Position numbers and translations under genes: made by a program
The notes under the pieces: model-generated
What the model was told of the DNA's origin: nothing
Databases searched by the model: none
Seen by the model: only the letters and a program-made list of their open reading frames with translations
Shown: piece by piece, positions 26,519-35,709 of the stretch
How the letters are laid out: every line of letters begins with the position of its first letter
Numbering within the stretch: the stretch's first letter is position 1
Assembly: GCA_003670925.1 (NCBI GenBank)
Contig: QWQG01000028.1
Span: forward strand, 1 to 40,708
DNA length: 40,708 nucleotides
From: Planctomycetota bacterium
GTDB taxonomy: Bacteria > Planctomycetota > Planctomycetia > Planctomycetales > Planctomycetaceae
Direction of reading: 5' to 3'

Positions 26519-27451
26519 ATGCCAATCGAGATTCGTTGTCAGTGCGGAAAGAAACTGAAGGCGCCTGATAAACTTGCCGGACGCATGGTGAATTGTCCCG
26601 GATGCGATGCAAAAATTCATGTTCCATCGCTCATCGCACCAGACGACGATGACTACGACGATGAAGCAATTCAGATGCCATTGCCTTTCGCTGCCAAATC
26701 CGCGTTTGGGACCCCGCCTCAATTTTCGACACCAAGGGGCAACCCACAAGCCACACGGGATGATCAACGCTATTCGCTTCGCGAGTTCGTAGAAGAAACT
26801 GGACAAAAGGACCATGGGGAGGGTTTCTTCGAGCTGGAGAGTCCCTACATGCTGGAGGTCAATCTCAACGGCATGGTCTGGACAAAAATGGGCTCAATGA
26901 TCGCCTATGTCGGCAACATCAAGTTTGTCCGCGAAGGAATTCTCGAAAACGGACTCGGTAAATTTCTTAAGAAAGCTGTCACTGGTGAAGGCACCAAACT
27001 GACAAAGGCGGAAGGCCAGGGACGCCTGTATCTGGCAGATTCAGGCAAACGTATCAGTATCCTCCAGCTGCACAATGAATCGATCTTCGTGAACGGCAAT
27101 GATTTGCTGGCTTTGCAAGAAGATATTCAGTGGGACATCAACATGATGTACAGCATCGCTGGCATGATGGCTGGTGGGCTGTTCAATGTGAAACTCACTG
27201 GTACCGGGATGATCGCCATTACATCACATTTCCAGCCGATGACACTCCGCGTGACACCAGACCAACCTGTCACCACCGACCCCAACGCCACGATCGCGTG
27301 GTCTGGCAATCTTACACCGGAATTCAAAAAAGATATCTCACTCAAGACGTTCTTTGGACGCGGCAGTGGTGAATCGATCCAGATGTTTTTTCGAGGCAAC
27401 GGATTCGTGGTCGTACAACCGTATGAAGAAGTTTATTTTCAGAAGACGTAG
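26519..27451 (+). CDS. AIM24 family protein with N-terminal zinc ribbon
   Basis: A 310-residue protein. The N-terminus is a zinc-ribbon-like CxC-x16-CPGC module (Cys7, Cys9, Cys26, Cys29), followed by an acidic, Pro-rich linker and an AIM24 (DUF124, TRAP-like) beta domain from about residue 90: VWTKMGSMIAYVGNIKF, GQGRLYLADSGKRI, IFVNGNDLLA and FRGNGFVVVQPYEEV. In yeast, AIM24 affects mitochondrial inner-membrane organisation; bacterial members have no settled function. The start is the ATG at 26519, where the zinc ribbon begins. No signal peptide. It sits between gltX and a dehydrogenase in the same orientation, with no clear functional link. Confidence 0.9.
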   Translation: MPIEIRCQCGKKLKAPDKLAGRMVNCPGCDAKIHVPSLIAPDDDDYDDEAIQMPLPFAAKSAFGTPPQFSTPRGNPQATRDDQRYSLREFVEETGQKDHGEGFFELESPYMLEVNLNGMVWTKMGSMIAYVGNIKFVREGILENGLGKFLKKAVTGEGTKLTKAEGQGRLYLADSGKRISILQLHNESIFVNGNDLLALQEDIQWDINMMYSIAGMMAGGLFNVKLTGTGMIAITSHFQPMTLRVTPDQPVTTDPNATIAWSGNLTPEFKKDISLKTFFGRGSGESIQMFFRGNGFVVVQPYEEVYFQKT

Positions 27452-27536
27452 CTGGTGAAGTTTGCAGCATGTCTCGTTCTGCAATTCCGATTTGCCATGG
27501 AACACTATCTCTCAATTGAACCGAAAAGGCGGCATC

Positions 27537-28676
27537 ATGCTCTCAGTCTTCTGCTCACCAAGCCGCTACATCCAAGGAAAAAATGCCACCGCCGTCCTAG
27601 GCACGGAAATGTTTGGCATGGGATTAAACGGCCCTGCTTTAATTGTCGCCAGTCGGTCGCCCATTCGCTTGTTGTCTGAGACTTGGAAACACACCCTAGC
27701 TGAAGCCGGGATAGCCTATGCCGTGCATGAGTTCTGCGGCGAATGTTCCATGGCCGAGATCGAGCGAATCAAGCAGATCGCAAAGCAACACAAATCCCAG
27801 GTTATCATCGGAGCCGGTGGTGGCAAAGTTCTCGATGCCGCGCGTGCTGTTGCTGCCGATCTAGGTTTGCCCATCGTCAATTGCCCAACCGTAGCCTCCA
27901 GCGATTCGCCATGCAGTGCGTTGTCGGTGATTTATTCCGACGACGGAATTGCTCTCCGAAGTCAGTTTCATCGCAAGAACGCGGACTTGGTATTAGTGGA
28001 CACCCAACTTATTGCCCAAAGTCCGCCGCGACTCTTAGTGGCTGGAATGGGTGATGCGTTAGCAACGTGGTTCGAGGCCAAAACCTGCGCCGACGGGGGT
28101 ATCAAGAATCTTCGCGGAGGACTATCGACGCAGGCTGCGTTGACTTTGGCTAAACTCTGCTACCGCACATTGTTGGCTGATGGCGCTGATGCCCTGCGAT
28201 CGGTACACTCCAAAGTCGTAACCCCGGCCCTAGAACGACTCGTCGAAGCAAATACGCTGCTGTCAGGGCTGGGGTTCGAGTCCTCGGGTCTCGCAGCAGC
28301 CCATGCTGTTCACAACGGGTTGACCACCGCAAAAGGCACCCATGCTTACTTGCATGGTGAGAAGGTGGCGTTCGGGTTACTCACTCAACTTGTGTTAGAA
28401 GGACAACCCCGTGCGGTGCTGCGTCGCGTGCTAGGGTTCGCAACCGAAGTGGGACTGCCAATCACGCTGGCCGAAATTGGCCTGACGGATGTGTCTAAAG
28501 AAGTCCTGCAAAAAATTGCGGTGCGTGCCACAGCGGAAAACGACACGATGCATAACGAACCGTTTGAGGTGAAGCCAGACATGGTAGCCGATGCGATCAT
28601 GGCGGCAGATGCCACGGGAAGAGCGTGGAAGAACGACGACCGCTCGTCGTCACCAGACTCTCGCATGAAACGGTGA
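27537..28676 (+). CDS. Glycerol dehydrogenase-type enzyme (GldA family)
   Basis: A 379-residue metal-dependent NAD(P)-linked polyol dehydrogenase. The dinucleotide-binding motif is GAGGGKVLD (92-100), and the zinc ligands align with those of known GldA: Asp173 (GMGDALATWFE), His256 (AAAHAVHNG) and His273 (YLHGEKVAFG). Such enzymes oxidise glycerol to dihydroxyacetone or reduce related aldehydes and ketones; the exact substrate is inferred. I start at ATG 27537, with AAAGGCGG 4-11 nt upstream, rather than the ATG at 27462. Cytoplasmic. A terminator-like hairpin follows about 200 bp after the stop, separating it from the next gene. Confidence 0.93.
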   Translation: MLSVFCSPSRYIQGKNATAVLGTEMFGMGLNGPALIVASRSPIRLLSETWKHTLAEAGIAYAVHEFCGECSMAEIERIKQIAKQHKSQVIIGAGGGKVLDAARAVAADLGLPIVNCPTVASSDSPCSALSVIYSDDGIALRSQFHRKNADLVLVDTQLIAQSPPRLLVAGMGDALATWFEAKTCADGGIKNLRGGLSTQAALTLAKLCYRTLLADGADALRSVHSKVVTPALERLVEANTLLSGLGFESSGLAAAHAVHNGLTTAKGTHAYLHGEKVAFGLLTQLVLEGQPRAVLRRVLGFATEVGLPITLAEIGLTDVSKEVLQKIAVRATAENDTMHNEPFEVKPDMVADAIMAADATGRAWKNDDRSSSPDSRMKR

Positions 28677-28869
28677 GCACTCGAACCGCTTCGCTCCACG
28701 TGTCCGCGCAATTTGATTGCTTGGCTTTTTCTGCAACTCACAGACTCAACGCGCTGGTAGCATGAACCGGCGACGCTGGCTTCAGTCGTTTTCGACGGCT
28801 GTTCGCCAGCACGAGGATTGCTAGCCGGCACAGACAACCCCTAGAATCTCACAAGAGGCACGTCGGTAC

Positions 28870-28907
28870 GGGAGCATCGATCGAGACAATGCTCTCGGGT
28901 TGTTTTT
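28870..28907 (+). terminator. Rho-independent terminator-like hairpin
   Basis: GGGAGCAT (28870-28877) pairs with ATGCTCTC (28889-28896) with one G-T wobble across an 11 nt loop, and a five-T run follows at 28903-28907. It lies about 195 bp after the GldA-type stop and 70 bp before the next start, so it plausibly ends the upstream transcript. The rest of the 28677-28976 gap shows no gene. Confidence 0.5.
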
Positions 28908-28976
28908 ACTGCACGTGATTTTCGTCGCGGAAACTATCTAACCTCTTGGGTGATCCGTTGCAAGGAGTTCGGCAAC

Positions 28977-30422
28977 ATGGTGCGCGTTTCTGGTTATCAT
29001 CCAACGCTGTCTGGTACATGGAATCGTCGCGAGATCTTGAGAGCCGGAGGACTACCGCTGGTCATGTCTGGAATTCCAAGATTGGTGGATGCCGCTGAAC
29101 AGCGTAGCGTGGAAGAGACGCGTTCAGTCAAAGCGGGCGCCAAATCGACGATCTTGTTTTTTTTGTGCGGTGGAGCGTCTCACATCGACATGTGGGATTT
29201 GAAACCTGATGCTCCCCTAGAGTACCGGGGCCCCTTTCAGCCAATCGCAACCTCGGCGATTGGCGTTCGACTGTGTGAGCATCTGCCACTGTTGGCGCGG
29301 CAGGCCCACCACATAGCGCTCATTAATTCGGTGGGAGCCTCCGTGAGTACCAATGACCATCATGCGGGTTACTACCATAACCTCACAGGTCATGTGCCGG
29401 ATCCCTCATTTCTGATCCAAGGCAACAATCGAACACCTTATCCGGACGACTGGCCATACATGGGCTGCGTGGTGGGATCCAAACGTCCTCAGCAACCGGG
29501 CATGCCTAACGCGGTCACACTGCCTTGCATGCCGGGCACGCCGCCGCACCGTCCCGGACAGTTCGCTGCCCGTCTCGGAGTCAAGTATGATCCTCTGTAT
29601 ATTTTTGGCAACCGGCAGAAGCCGACGGAGTTCCACGCCCCCAACCTGCTTCTCGCTACGGACGTCACAGGCTCGCGATTTGCCGCGAGACGGGATTTAT
29701 TGTCAGGACTAAACGTCAACCAAACCGCCCTCGATCATACGACCACAGTTCAGAATTGGACAAGTCAACAGGAGCGTGCCGTCGCCTTACTATCGTCTGC
29801 CACGACAACCGCAGCTTTCGATGTCTCACGCGAGAGCCCGGAGGTTATTTCACGATACGGTGCCACGATCAACGGCATGAGTCTCCTCACCGCACGTCGC
29901 CTTGTCGAAGCCGGTGTACCCTTTGTTACCGTGTTTTGGTCCGAAGATGATGAGGTCGTGTCGAAGAAGTGCTCCAGTGGCGGTGGCTGGGATACGCATG
30001 GAAATAATTTCAACTGTTTAAAAGAAAATCTGTTGCCTGAATTCGATCGGGCATTCTCTGCCTTGATCGAAGACCTCGCCGATAGACATCTGCTCGATGA
30101 GACACTCTTGATGGTGACCAGTGAAATGGGCCGCACGCCAAAAATCGGGGATCCGCGTTCCGGCGGCGTCCGCGGGGCCGGTCGCGACCATTGGACACAT
30201 TGCCTGACGGATCTCTTAGCTGGGGGCGGGATCCGCGGTGGGCAGACCTACGGTTCCAGTGACCGTCGCGCTGAGTACCCATCCTCAAATCCGGTAACTC
30301 CGGCTGACATCACGAAGACCGTCTATCACGCCATGGGGATTGAGAACTTAGAGACGTTCGACAATCAAGGTCGGCCCTATAACTTGCTGGAAGAAGGGAA
30401 TCCACTTGTCGAATTATTCTGA
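28977..30422 (+). CDS. DUF1501 family exported protein (second copy)
   Basis: A 481-residue DUF1501 protein with alkaline-phosphatase/sulfatase-like fold. A Tat-like signal (NRREILRAGGLPLVMSG) starts near residue 20. Landmarks are FLCGGASHIDMWDLKP near 60, GGWDTHGNNF near 340, MVTSEMGRTPKIG near 385 and GRDHWTHCLTDLLAGGG near 410. It is clearly a different subfamily from the copy at 287-1687. I start at ATG 28977, with AAGGAG 10 nt upstream; an in-frame GTG lies 9 codons earlier. It is the first of four closely spaced genes for exported proteins (gaps 42, 25 and 21 bp). No PSD1 cytochrome gene precedes it, unlike the usual arrangement. Confidence 0.93.
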   Translation: MVRVSGYHPTLSGTWNRREILRAGGLPLVMSGIPRLVDAAEQRSVEETRSVKAGAKSTILFFLCGGASHIDMWDLKPDAPLEYRGPFQPIATSAIGVRLCEHLPLLARQAHHIALINSVGASVSTNDHHAGYYHNLTGHVPDPSFLIQGNNRTPYPDDWPYMGCVVGSKRPQQPGMPNAVTLPCMPGTPPHRPGQFAARLGVKYDPLYIFGNRQKPTEFHAPNLLLATDVTGSRFAARRDLLSGLNVNQTALDHTTTVQNWTSQQERAVALLSSATTTAAFDVSRESPEVISRYGATINGMSLLTARRLVEAGVPFVTVFWSEDDEVVSKKCSSGGGWDTHGNNFNCLKENLLPEFDRAFSALIEDLADRHLLDETLLMVTSEMGRTPKIGDPRSGGVRGAGRDHWTHCLTDLLAGGGIRGGQTYGSSDRRAEYPSSNPVTPADITKTVYHAMGIENLETFDNQGRPYNLLEEGNPLVELF

Positions 30423-30464
30423 CGGGGGAAATCTAGGTTCGCTTGCATTCGAAGAAAGTCTAAC

Positions 30465-32000
30465 ATGCTCACTCGCCTGAAATGGTTTGTTCTTCTTGCT
30501 GTCTCCATCTGGAGGAGTTTCGCAGCTGCTGCCGACCCGATTGACATTGGATCGCGGCGGGAACTGTTCGTTGATCAGGCATTGATCGATCGACTCGAGG
30601 GACGCGGCGAATTAATGCTGCATCACCCTCTCCCGCGCGAGGTCGCGCTCACGTTTGAAAAACCGTGGGAAGGCAACGCCAGCGGCTACCCGACCGTGTT
30701 TCAAGATGGCGACATCTATCGCATGTATTACCGCGGCCATCGATACATCGTCGACCCTCCACCGCTGCGACAGGCTCAGGCGGAAGTCGTGTGCTACGCC
30801 GAGAGCCGCGACGGCATTCATTGGGTGAAGCCGAACCTCGGTTTATTCGATTTCCCCCCCACCATGGACAACACTGGTGTGAAAGAGAATAACATCTTAT
30901 GGCGGGGCGGCTATGAGACACACAACTTCGCTCCGTTCAAAGATACCAATCCAGCTTGCCCGCCCGCTCAGCTTTACAAGGCCGTTGGCGGCACGACTAG
31001 CAGTCATGGACTGCTTACATTCAAGTCTGCCGACGGCATTCGTTGGTCGCAACTCAGCGACGGGCCGGTCGTCACACAGGGCGCGTTTGATTCGCACAAC
31101 ACGGTCTTCTGGGATCCGGATCGCCAGCGTTATGCGATGTATGTGCGCTACTTCAGCGAAGCGGAATTCAAAGGACTACGTTCCATCGGGATGTCACATT
31201 CGACGGACTTTCAGACTTGGTCCGAACCGATCGGGCTGACATATCCGAACTCGCCGCCTCAGCAAATGTATACAAATCAAATCTCGCCGTACTATCGCGC
31301 GCCTCATTTACTGCTCGGATTTCCGACACGTTTCGTAGCTCGTCCTCTGACGGAGCATGCGAATGAACTGCAGCCAGTCGAGACGCGGGCGCAATTCGTG
31401 GCCGCGGTGAAAGGGAGCGATACCTATTCGGGGGCAGAGATAACGGACGGGGTGCTCATCGCTAGTCGCGACGGCCAAACGTTTCGTCGTTGGGATGAGG
31501 CGTTCCTGCGTCCGGGGCCGGAAGCGGAGGGTCGCTGGATTTACGGGGATAACTATCAAAGCTACGGCTTGTTTGAAACGAAGGCCCACATGGCTGGACT
31601 GCCCAATGAGATCTCGCTGCATTTCAACGAAGGTTCATGGCGTGACGAAATGCACCGCTTGCGACGCTACACGATTCGTCTCGACGGTTTCGTTTCTCTG
31701 CACGCGCCGCTGTCCGGCGGCAACCTGACTACAAAGCCGCTGAAGTTCGTTGGCCGAAATCTTTTGTTGAATTACGCCACGTCCGCAGCCGGCAGTTTGC
31801 GCGTCGAACTTCAAGACTCTGACGGCAAGCCATTCTCTGGTTTCTCGCTCGCTGACGCGGACGAGTTGTTCGGAGATTCTATCGATCAAAAAGCGGCATG
31901 GAAAAACTCCACCGATGTCAGCCGTCTTGCGGGCCAAGTCGTGCGACTCCACTTCGTGCTCCGCGATGGTGACTTGTTCTCGTTTCAATTCACGGACTAA
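30465..32000 (+). CDS. Exported five-bladed propeller protein (glycosidase-like)
   Basis: A 511-residue secreted protein: signal peptide (LKWFVLLAVSIWRSFAAAAD), then RRELFVDQALIDRLEG, a start typical of planctomycete and verrucomicrobial proteins related to the GH32/GH43/GH130 propeller fold. Repeated blade motifs such as YRMYYRG, SRDGIHWVKP, SADGIRWSQL and YAMYVRYF support five-bladed architecture; the C-terminal 90 residues form a separate beta domain (GGNLTTKPLKF to VLRDGDLFSF). Which acidic residues are catalytic cannot be decided by eye, so glycosidase activity is inferred. It follows the DUF1501 gene by 42 bp, and the next gene encodes a shorter relative. Confidence 0.85.
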   Translation: MLTRLKWFVLLAVSIWRSFAAAADPIDIGSRRELFVDQALIDRLEGRGELMLHHPLPREVALTFEKPWEGNASGYPTVFQDGDIYRMYYRGHRYIVDPPPLRQAQAEVVCYAESRDGIHWVKPNLGLFDFPPTMDNTGVKENNILWRGGYETHNFAPFKDTNPACPPAQLYKAVGGTTSSHGLLTFKSADGIRWSQLSDGPVVTQGAFDSHNTVFWDPDRQRYAMYVRYFSEAEFKGLRSIGMSHSTDFQTWSEPIGLTYPNSPPQQMYTNQISPYYRAPHLLLGFPTRFVARPLTEHANELQPVETRAQFVAAVKGSDTYSGAEITDGVLIASRDGQTFRRWDEAFLRPGPEAEGRWIYGDNYQSYGLFETKAHMAGLPNEISLHFNEGSWRDEMHRLRRYTIRLDGFVSLHAPLSGGNLTTKPLKFVGRNLLLNYATSAAGSLRVELQDSDGKPFSGFSLADADELFGDSIDQKAAWKNSTDVSRLAGQVVRLHFVLRDGDLFSFQFTD

Positions 32001-32025
32001 GATCCGTTCCCAGCGTGGGCAACCA

Positions 32026-33099
32026 ATGACGACTACACGACGAAATATTTTACAGGCTGTCGCCGCGGGCATCTGTTGGACATCCGTCTGCTGCGGATTG
32101 ACGCACGCACAGAGTCGAACGTCGTCGCCCTGTTTTCCGCAAACCACGCACGATTCCGATCTGTTGCTGTTCGTAGACGATCATTGGATTGCCGAGCAAC
32201 AGGGGTTGCGACGCGTCGTCAACCACGCACAGCCACAGTCAGAACCGATCATTTGGCCGGACGATCCGCGGACAGAGACCGACTGTGCCTGGGGTAATGT
32301 AATTCGCGAGCAGGACGGCCGGTTCCGGCTCTGGTACTGCACGATGACCATGGGGCACAACGCCGGTGGACCTCACGAAATGGCGGCAGCGAAAGTGTGG
32401 GGCAAGGGAGATGACTATGCGTTTCCCAGTGGCGGTGGCGACCGACTCTTAATTGTGCCCGATCAACGGCATCGACGCTGGATGGCTTACGTGCGAGCCG
32501 GGGGTTGGTCGTATCCTGCGTTTAGCTACAGCTCCGATCTCGTGAAATGGTCCGAGGCAGATCCGGCCCCACAGATCACACCCAAAGATGTGCAGGCTCC
32601 TGCCGTTGAGTGCATGATCCCGTTCAATTACGGAAATCAGGATCTCGGCTTTCCCTGCGGCATGGACAAGCCGAAGGGCGTGTTCACCGTCATGCTGGCC
32701 ACACGACATGATGGAACGCCTTGGTCTTGGGTTGAAAACCAACAGCCGTTCATTCCGTTTGGTCCGCCGGACAGTTACTACGCCACTGGGGCTGTGCCGC
32801 TGCACAACGAACCATTTATCGTCGGCGATGAACTCTTAATCTTCTTCAATGCTTTCTCGCGGAACCAAGCGACGGCCTCCCGATTTGGAAATCGTAGCAT
32901 CGGCGTGGCCAAACTACGCCGCGATGGCTTTGCTGGTCTGACCGCAATGAACAACGGCAAGCCCGGAACGTTAACAACCAGGCCGATCATGTTGAAAGGC
33001 GATATGCGATTACTGAACGTTGAGCAGCGCAGTGGCCAAGGACAGGCGGAGGTTGCCATCTTGAGTGAAACTGGCGATTGTCTACGCCATGCATTGTGA
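32026..33099 (+). CDS. Exported propeller protein, shorter relative of its neighbour
   Basis: A 357-residue protein starting at ATG 32026, 25 bp after the previous stop. The signal has an Arg pair (TTTRRNILQAVAAGICWTS), so Tat export is possible, with a Cys-Cys-Gly near the cleavage region. The mature start LLLFVDDHWIAEQQGLRRVV parallels the ELFVDQALIDRLEG start of the upstream protein, and blade-like segments (GRFRLWYCTM, DLVKWSEADPAP, FTVMLATRHDGTPWSW) follow. It lacks the C-terminal extra domain. Likely the same propeller superfamily with a different substrate. An in-frame start at 31915 lies inside the upstream gene and is rejected. Confidence 0.82.
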   Translation: MTTTRRNILQAVAAGICWTSVCCGLTHAQSRTSSPCFPQTTHDSDLLLFVDDHWIAEQQGLRRVVNHAQPQSEPIIWPDDPRTETDCAWGNVIREQDGRFRLWYCTMTMGHNAGGPHEMAAAKVWGKGDDYAFPSGGGDRLLIVPDQRHRRWMAYVRAGGWSYPAFSYSSDLVKWSEADPAPQITPKDVQAPAVECMIPFNYGNQDLGFPCGMDKPKGVFTVMLATRHDGTPWSWVENQQPFIPFGPPDSYYATGAVPLHNEPFIVGDELLIFFNAFSRNQATASRFGNRSIGVAKLRRDGFAGLTAMNNGKPGTLTTRPIMLKGDMRLLNVEQRSGQGQAEVAILSETGDCLRHAL

Positions 33100-33120
33100 A
33101 AGTGACAAAGGAAATTTGTG

Positions 33121-34605
33121 ATGCCATTGACAACGCTTTTGAACCATTGTCGCGTGAGATGTCACTTCGTCGGCTTATTCTTGATCGCGTGCGTGTTGAC
33201 CGGCGGACGCATCACAAACGCTCAAGAGCAGCCACCCGAACCGGGCTTCCGCGATCGAACGGCCGACCTAGGCCTAGAATTGGCGAACTCAAAGGCTTGC
33301 TGGGTTGATGTTGACAACGACGGCTGGACGGATCTCTGCGCGGGCGGCATCGTCTGGCGGAATAACAGCGGCAAAGGCTTCACGAAGCTGGCCGCAGGGG
33401 TCAGCGATGTCGTGGCTGCCGACTTTGACAACGACGGTTTTGCGGATTTGTTTTCGTGGTCACCAGTCCGCGCCTATCGCAATCAGGGCGGCCACGGATT
33501 TGAGCCAATGGAGATACCTGAACTCCCCAAGTGTGTCTCCAGTGGTGCCTGTTGGGCCGACTTCAATGGCGATGGATTTGTAGATGTGTATGTCGGCGGT
33601 TACGAAGACTGGGACGCTGGGATCACGTACCCGGACTTGCTGTTGATGAACGAGAAGGGGAAGTCCTTCCAGTTGGCGTGGAGCGAAGTGCGTTTCCGTG
33701 CGCGGGGCGTGACAAGCTGCGATTTCGATCAAGACGGCGACGTGGATGTGTACGTATCAAACTACCGTCTGCAACCGAATGTATTGTGGCTCAATGATGG
33801 CGCGGGGCAGTTCGCGGATGTGACCGCCGCCCGCAACGCGCTTGGGACGTCCCCTGGTTTCGATGGTGGTCATTCCATCGGTTCAGCGTGGGGTGACTTT
33901 GATAACGACGGGAAATTCGATCTGTTCGTCGGAAACTTCGCTCACGTTGATGATCGCGGTGATCAGCCGAAGTCGCGTTTCCTGCGTAACCTTGGTGCGG
34001 AAAACGGCTACACCTTCAACGATCGTGGCCCGTGCGGTGTGTTCTACCAAGAGTCGTATGCCAGCCCCAGTGCGGGAGATTTCGACAACGACGGCGATTT
34101 GGATTTATTCTTCACTACGGTCTACGAAACGGCTTCGTTCGGTCGTAAAAATAATCCCGTTCTCTTTCGCAATGACGGCGATTTTGTGTTTGCGGACGCG
34201 ACCTCGACTGCCACCCTGACAGCGTTGCCGACAACCTACCAAGCGGCATGGTCGGATTTCGATCATGATGGCGACCTTGACCTAGTTTCCGCGGGAAAGC
34301 TATTTGAAAACGTGGCTGCGAAAGGGGGGTGGCTGGAGGTGCGACTTGAGGGTGACGGCCATGCTGTCAATCGCTCGGCCATTGGTGCGCAAGTCCGCAT
34401 CGTCTCCCCGACGCAAACCCTCACGCGACAAATCGAAGCGGGGACCGGAGAAGCAAATCAAAACGACCTCATTTTGCATTTTGGACTCGGCGATCAGCAA
34501 CAGCCAATCTCACTTGAGATCCTCTGGCCAAATGGGACGACCCAGACGGTCAAGAACATTGAGATCAATCGCTCGGTGGCGTTCAGCTTCACACCCCAAC
34601 CGTAA
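33121..34605 (+). CDS. CRTAC1-type FG-GAP/VCBS repeat protein with ASPIC/UnbV domain
   Basis: A 494-residue exported protein: hydrophobic signal (VGLFLIACVLTGG), then repeated FG-GAP/VCBS calcium-binding units with the DxDxDG pattern (VDVDNDGWTDL, ADFDNDGFADLF, ADFNGDGFVDVY, CDFDQDGDVDVY, GDFDNDGKFDLF, GDFDNDGDLDLF, SDFDHDGDLDLV), about seven copies forming a beta-propeller. The C-terminus is an ASPIC/UnbV domain (NRSAIGAQVRIV, then LHFGLGD, then LEILWPNGTTQTV). Such proteins bind ligands or the cell surface in a Ca-dependent way. The ATG at 33121 has AGGA 9 nt upstream; a GTG directly before it is also in frame. Last gene of the exported four-gene run. Confidence 0.92.
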   Translation: MPLTTLLNHCRVRCHFVGLFLIACVLTGGRITNAQEQPPEPGFRDRTADLGLELANSKACWVDVDNDGWTDLCAGGIVWRNNSGKGFTKLAAGVSDVVAADFDNDGFADLFSWSPVRAYRNQGGHGFEPMEIPELPKCVSSGACWADFNGDGFVDVYVGGYEDWDAGITYPDLLLMNEKGKSFQLAWSEVRFRARGVTSCDFDQDGDVDVYVSNYRLQPNVLWLNDGAGQFADVTAARNALGTSPGFDGGHSIGSAWGDFDNDGKFDLFVGNFAHVDDRGDQPKSRFLRNLGAENGYTFNDRGPCGVFYQESYASPSAGDFDNDGDLDLFFTTVYETASFGRKNNPVLFRNDGDFVFADATSTATLTALPTTYQAAWSDFDHDGDLDLVSAGKLFENVAAKGGWLEVRLEGDGHAVNRSAIGAQVRIVSPTQTLTRQIEAGTGEANQNDLILHFGLGDQQQPISLEILWPNGTTQTVKNIEINRSVAFSFTPQP

Positions 34606-34839
34606 GACGCAAATCTAGCCAGCCTCGAAAATTCCCCAGAAGGCGTTGGCACAGGGAAGGGGTTGAACTCACAGGGGTCACTGTAAACGGCGGCGAGAAA
34701 CCGTGCCGCTTGGCGGGTGCTGGAGTGCGGTTGAATGGGGCAACGCCCAAATGTTCAGTTGTTGACTTCGTGATTCTATAGAACGCCGTCATCATGGTCG
34801 GTTTCCGGGTGAACGTTCGAGCGGAAGCAAGTGCCACGG
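34606..34839. other. Intergenic, probably the leader of the IS21 remnant
   Basis: No gene. The 234 bp ahead of the istA fragment probably include the left end of the dead IS21 element, but no terminal repeat could be identified. Confidence 0.35.
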
Positions 34840-34992
34840 ATGTTCACCAATTTGGAGATCTGGGTGCAAGTGCGGCGCCGCGTTTTGACGGTTGAGCTGA
34901 GTAAACAAGCGGCGTGTCGGGAATGCAAAATTCACGGGCTAACACGAAAACAGTGTTGCGGGCGAGATCACAACGCTGCTTTCATCTCCTAG
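34840..34992 (+). pseudogene. IS21 family istA transposase fragment (N-terminus only)
   Basis: A 50-codon frame starting at ATG 34840 matches the IstA N-terminal helix-turn-helix: LEIWVQVRRRVLT, LSKQAACRE and KIHGLT. In intact IstA a similar LQKIL and HEEPPGYR follow; here similarity stops near residue 37, where the IS3 remnant joins, and a stop comes at 34992. The rest of istA and all of istB are missing. Confidence 0.75.
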
Positions 34993-35061
34993 TCGAACTA
35001 TCATTTGTCCCAGCAATGCCGCCAAAAACCTCTGCCCGAGGCAGCCTGTGATTCTGCTCTG

Positions 35062-35513
35062 TCAGCTCTGCTGGCCAAATTGTTCCGAACTTGTGTAGTC
35101 TGAAGTGCTGTGCAAACGGATGCTGTTGTAGAACTCTTCGATCCATAAGAAGATGCTCTGGCGAGCTGACTCCCGCGTGGCGTATCGCGTTTAATAAACC
35201 AGTTGTTTCTTCACGCTTCCAAAGAAACTTTCTCACACGGCGTAGTCCCAGCTGTTCCTGATGCATTCGCGGACCGCCGTAAATGTCACTGTATTGCTCC
35301 GAAGAGATCATGCGGACGCCGCGGCCAGTGCGCCACGACGAGCCTTTCGCTCACGCGCAGGACGTTCACATTCACGCCCAGACGACGCGACACTTCTGCA
35401 GCTGTCAGACCTTCAGGCTCAATTATCCCCACTGCGTCCCGACGAAATTCCTTCGTATAATTCCGAATAACGCGACCTCCAGTTAACTTCTCGTCCCGCG
35501 ACTTTGAACTCAT
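35062..35513 (-). pseudogene. IS3 family transposase remnant (orfA plus deleted orfB)
   Basis: The orfA-like frame begins at 35513 with MSSKSRDEKL and has the IS3 helix-turn-helix (YTKEFRRDAVGI, EGLTAAEVSRRLGVNVNVL). The orfB part begins with YGGPRMHQE, then jumps to the far C-terminal end of the DDE domain: ESFFGSVKKQLVY, TRYATRESARQSIFLWIEEF, YNSIRLHS, ending at a stop at 35062. About 150 codons with most catalytic residues are deleted, and two internal stops and at least one frame change interrupt the rest. Not functional. Confidence 0.8.
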
Positions 35514-35709
35514 CTTGACGGCGCGGCGTGGGCAATGAATCGTATCCAGGACAGCGATTTCCGTACTCGGAACACTTTGTCTGTCCGTTCCCGCGCGCAC
35601 GTATTATGACCTCCATCACGGGACCGGTATCGTATTCCACCAAATGCACGTGGCCCACCATAAACGGCTTGTATTCTGCGACGCGGTTGAAGATAGTCTT
35701 AAAGCGCAT
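35505..35709 (-). pseudogene. ISL3 family transposase fragment (N-terminus only)
   Basis: From ATG 35709 the frame reads MRFKTIFNRVAEYKPF, HLVEYDTGPVMEVIIRARG, then a broken zinc-finger region CSEYGNRCPGYDSLPTPRR. Intact ISL3 transposases carry a CxxC at this point; the second Cys is Tyr here. Similarity ends near residue 68, where the IS3 orfA begins, so the IS3 element probably inserted into or replaced the rest of this gene. Confidence 0.75.
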
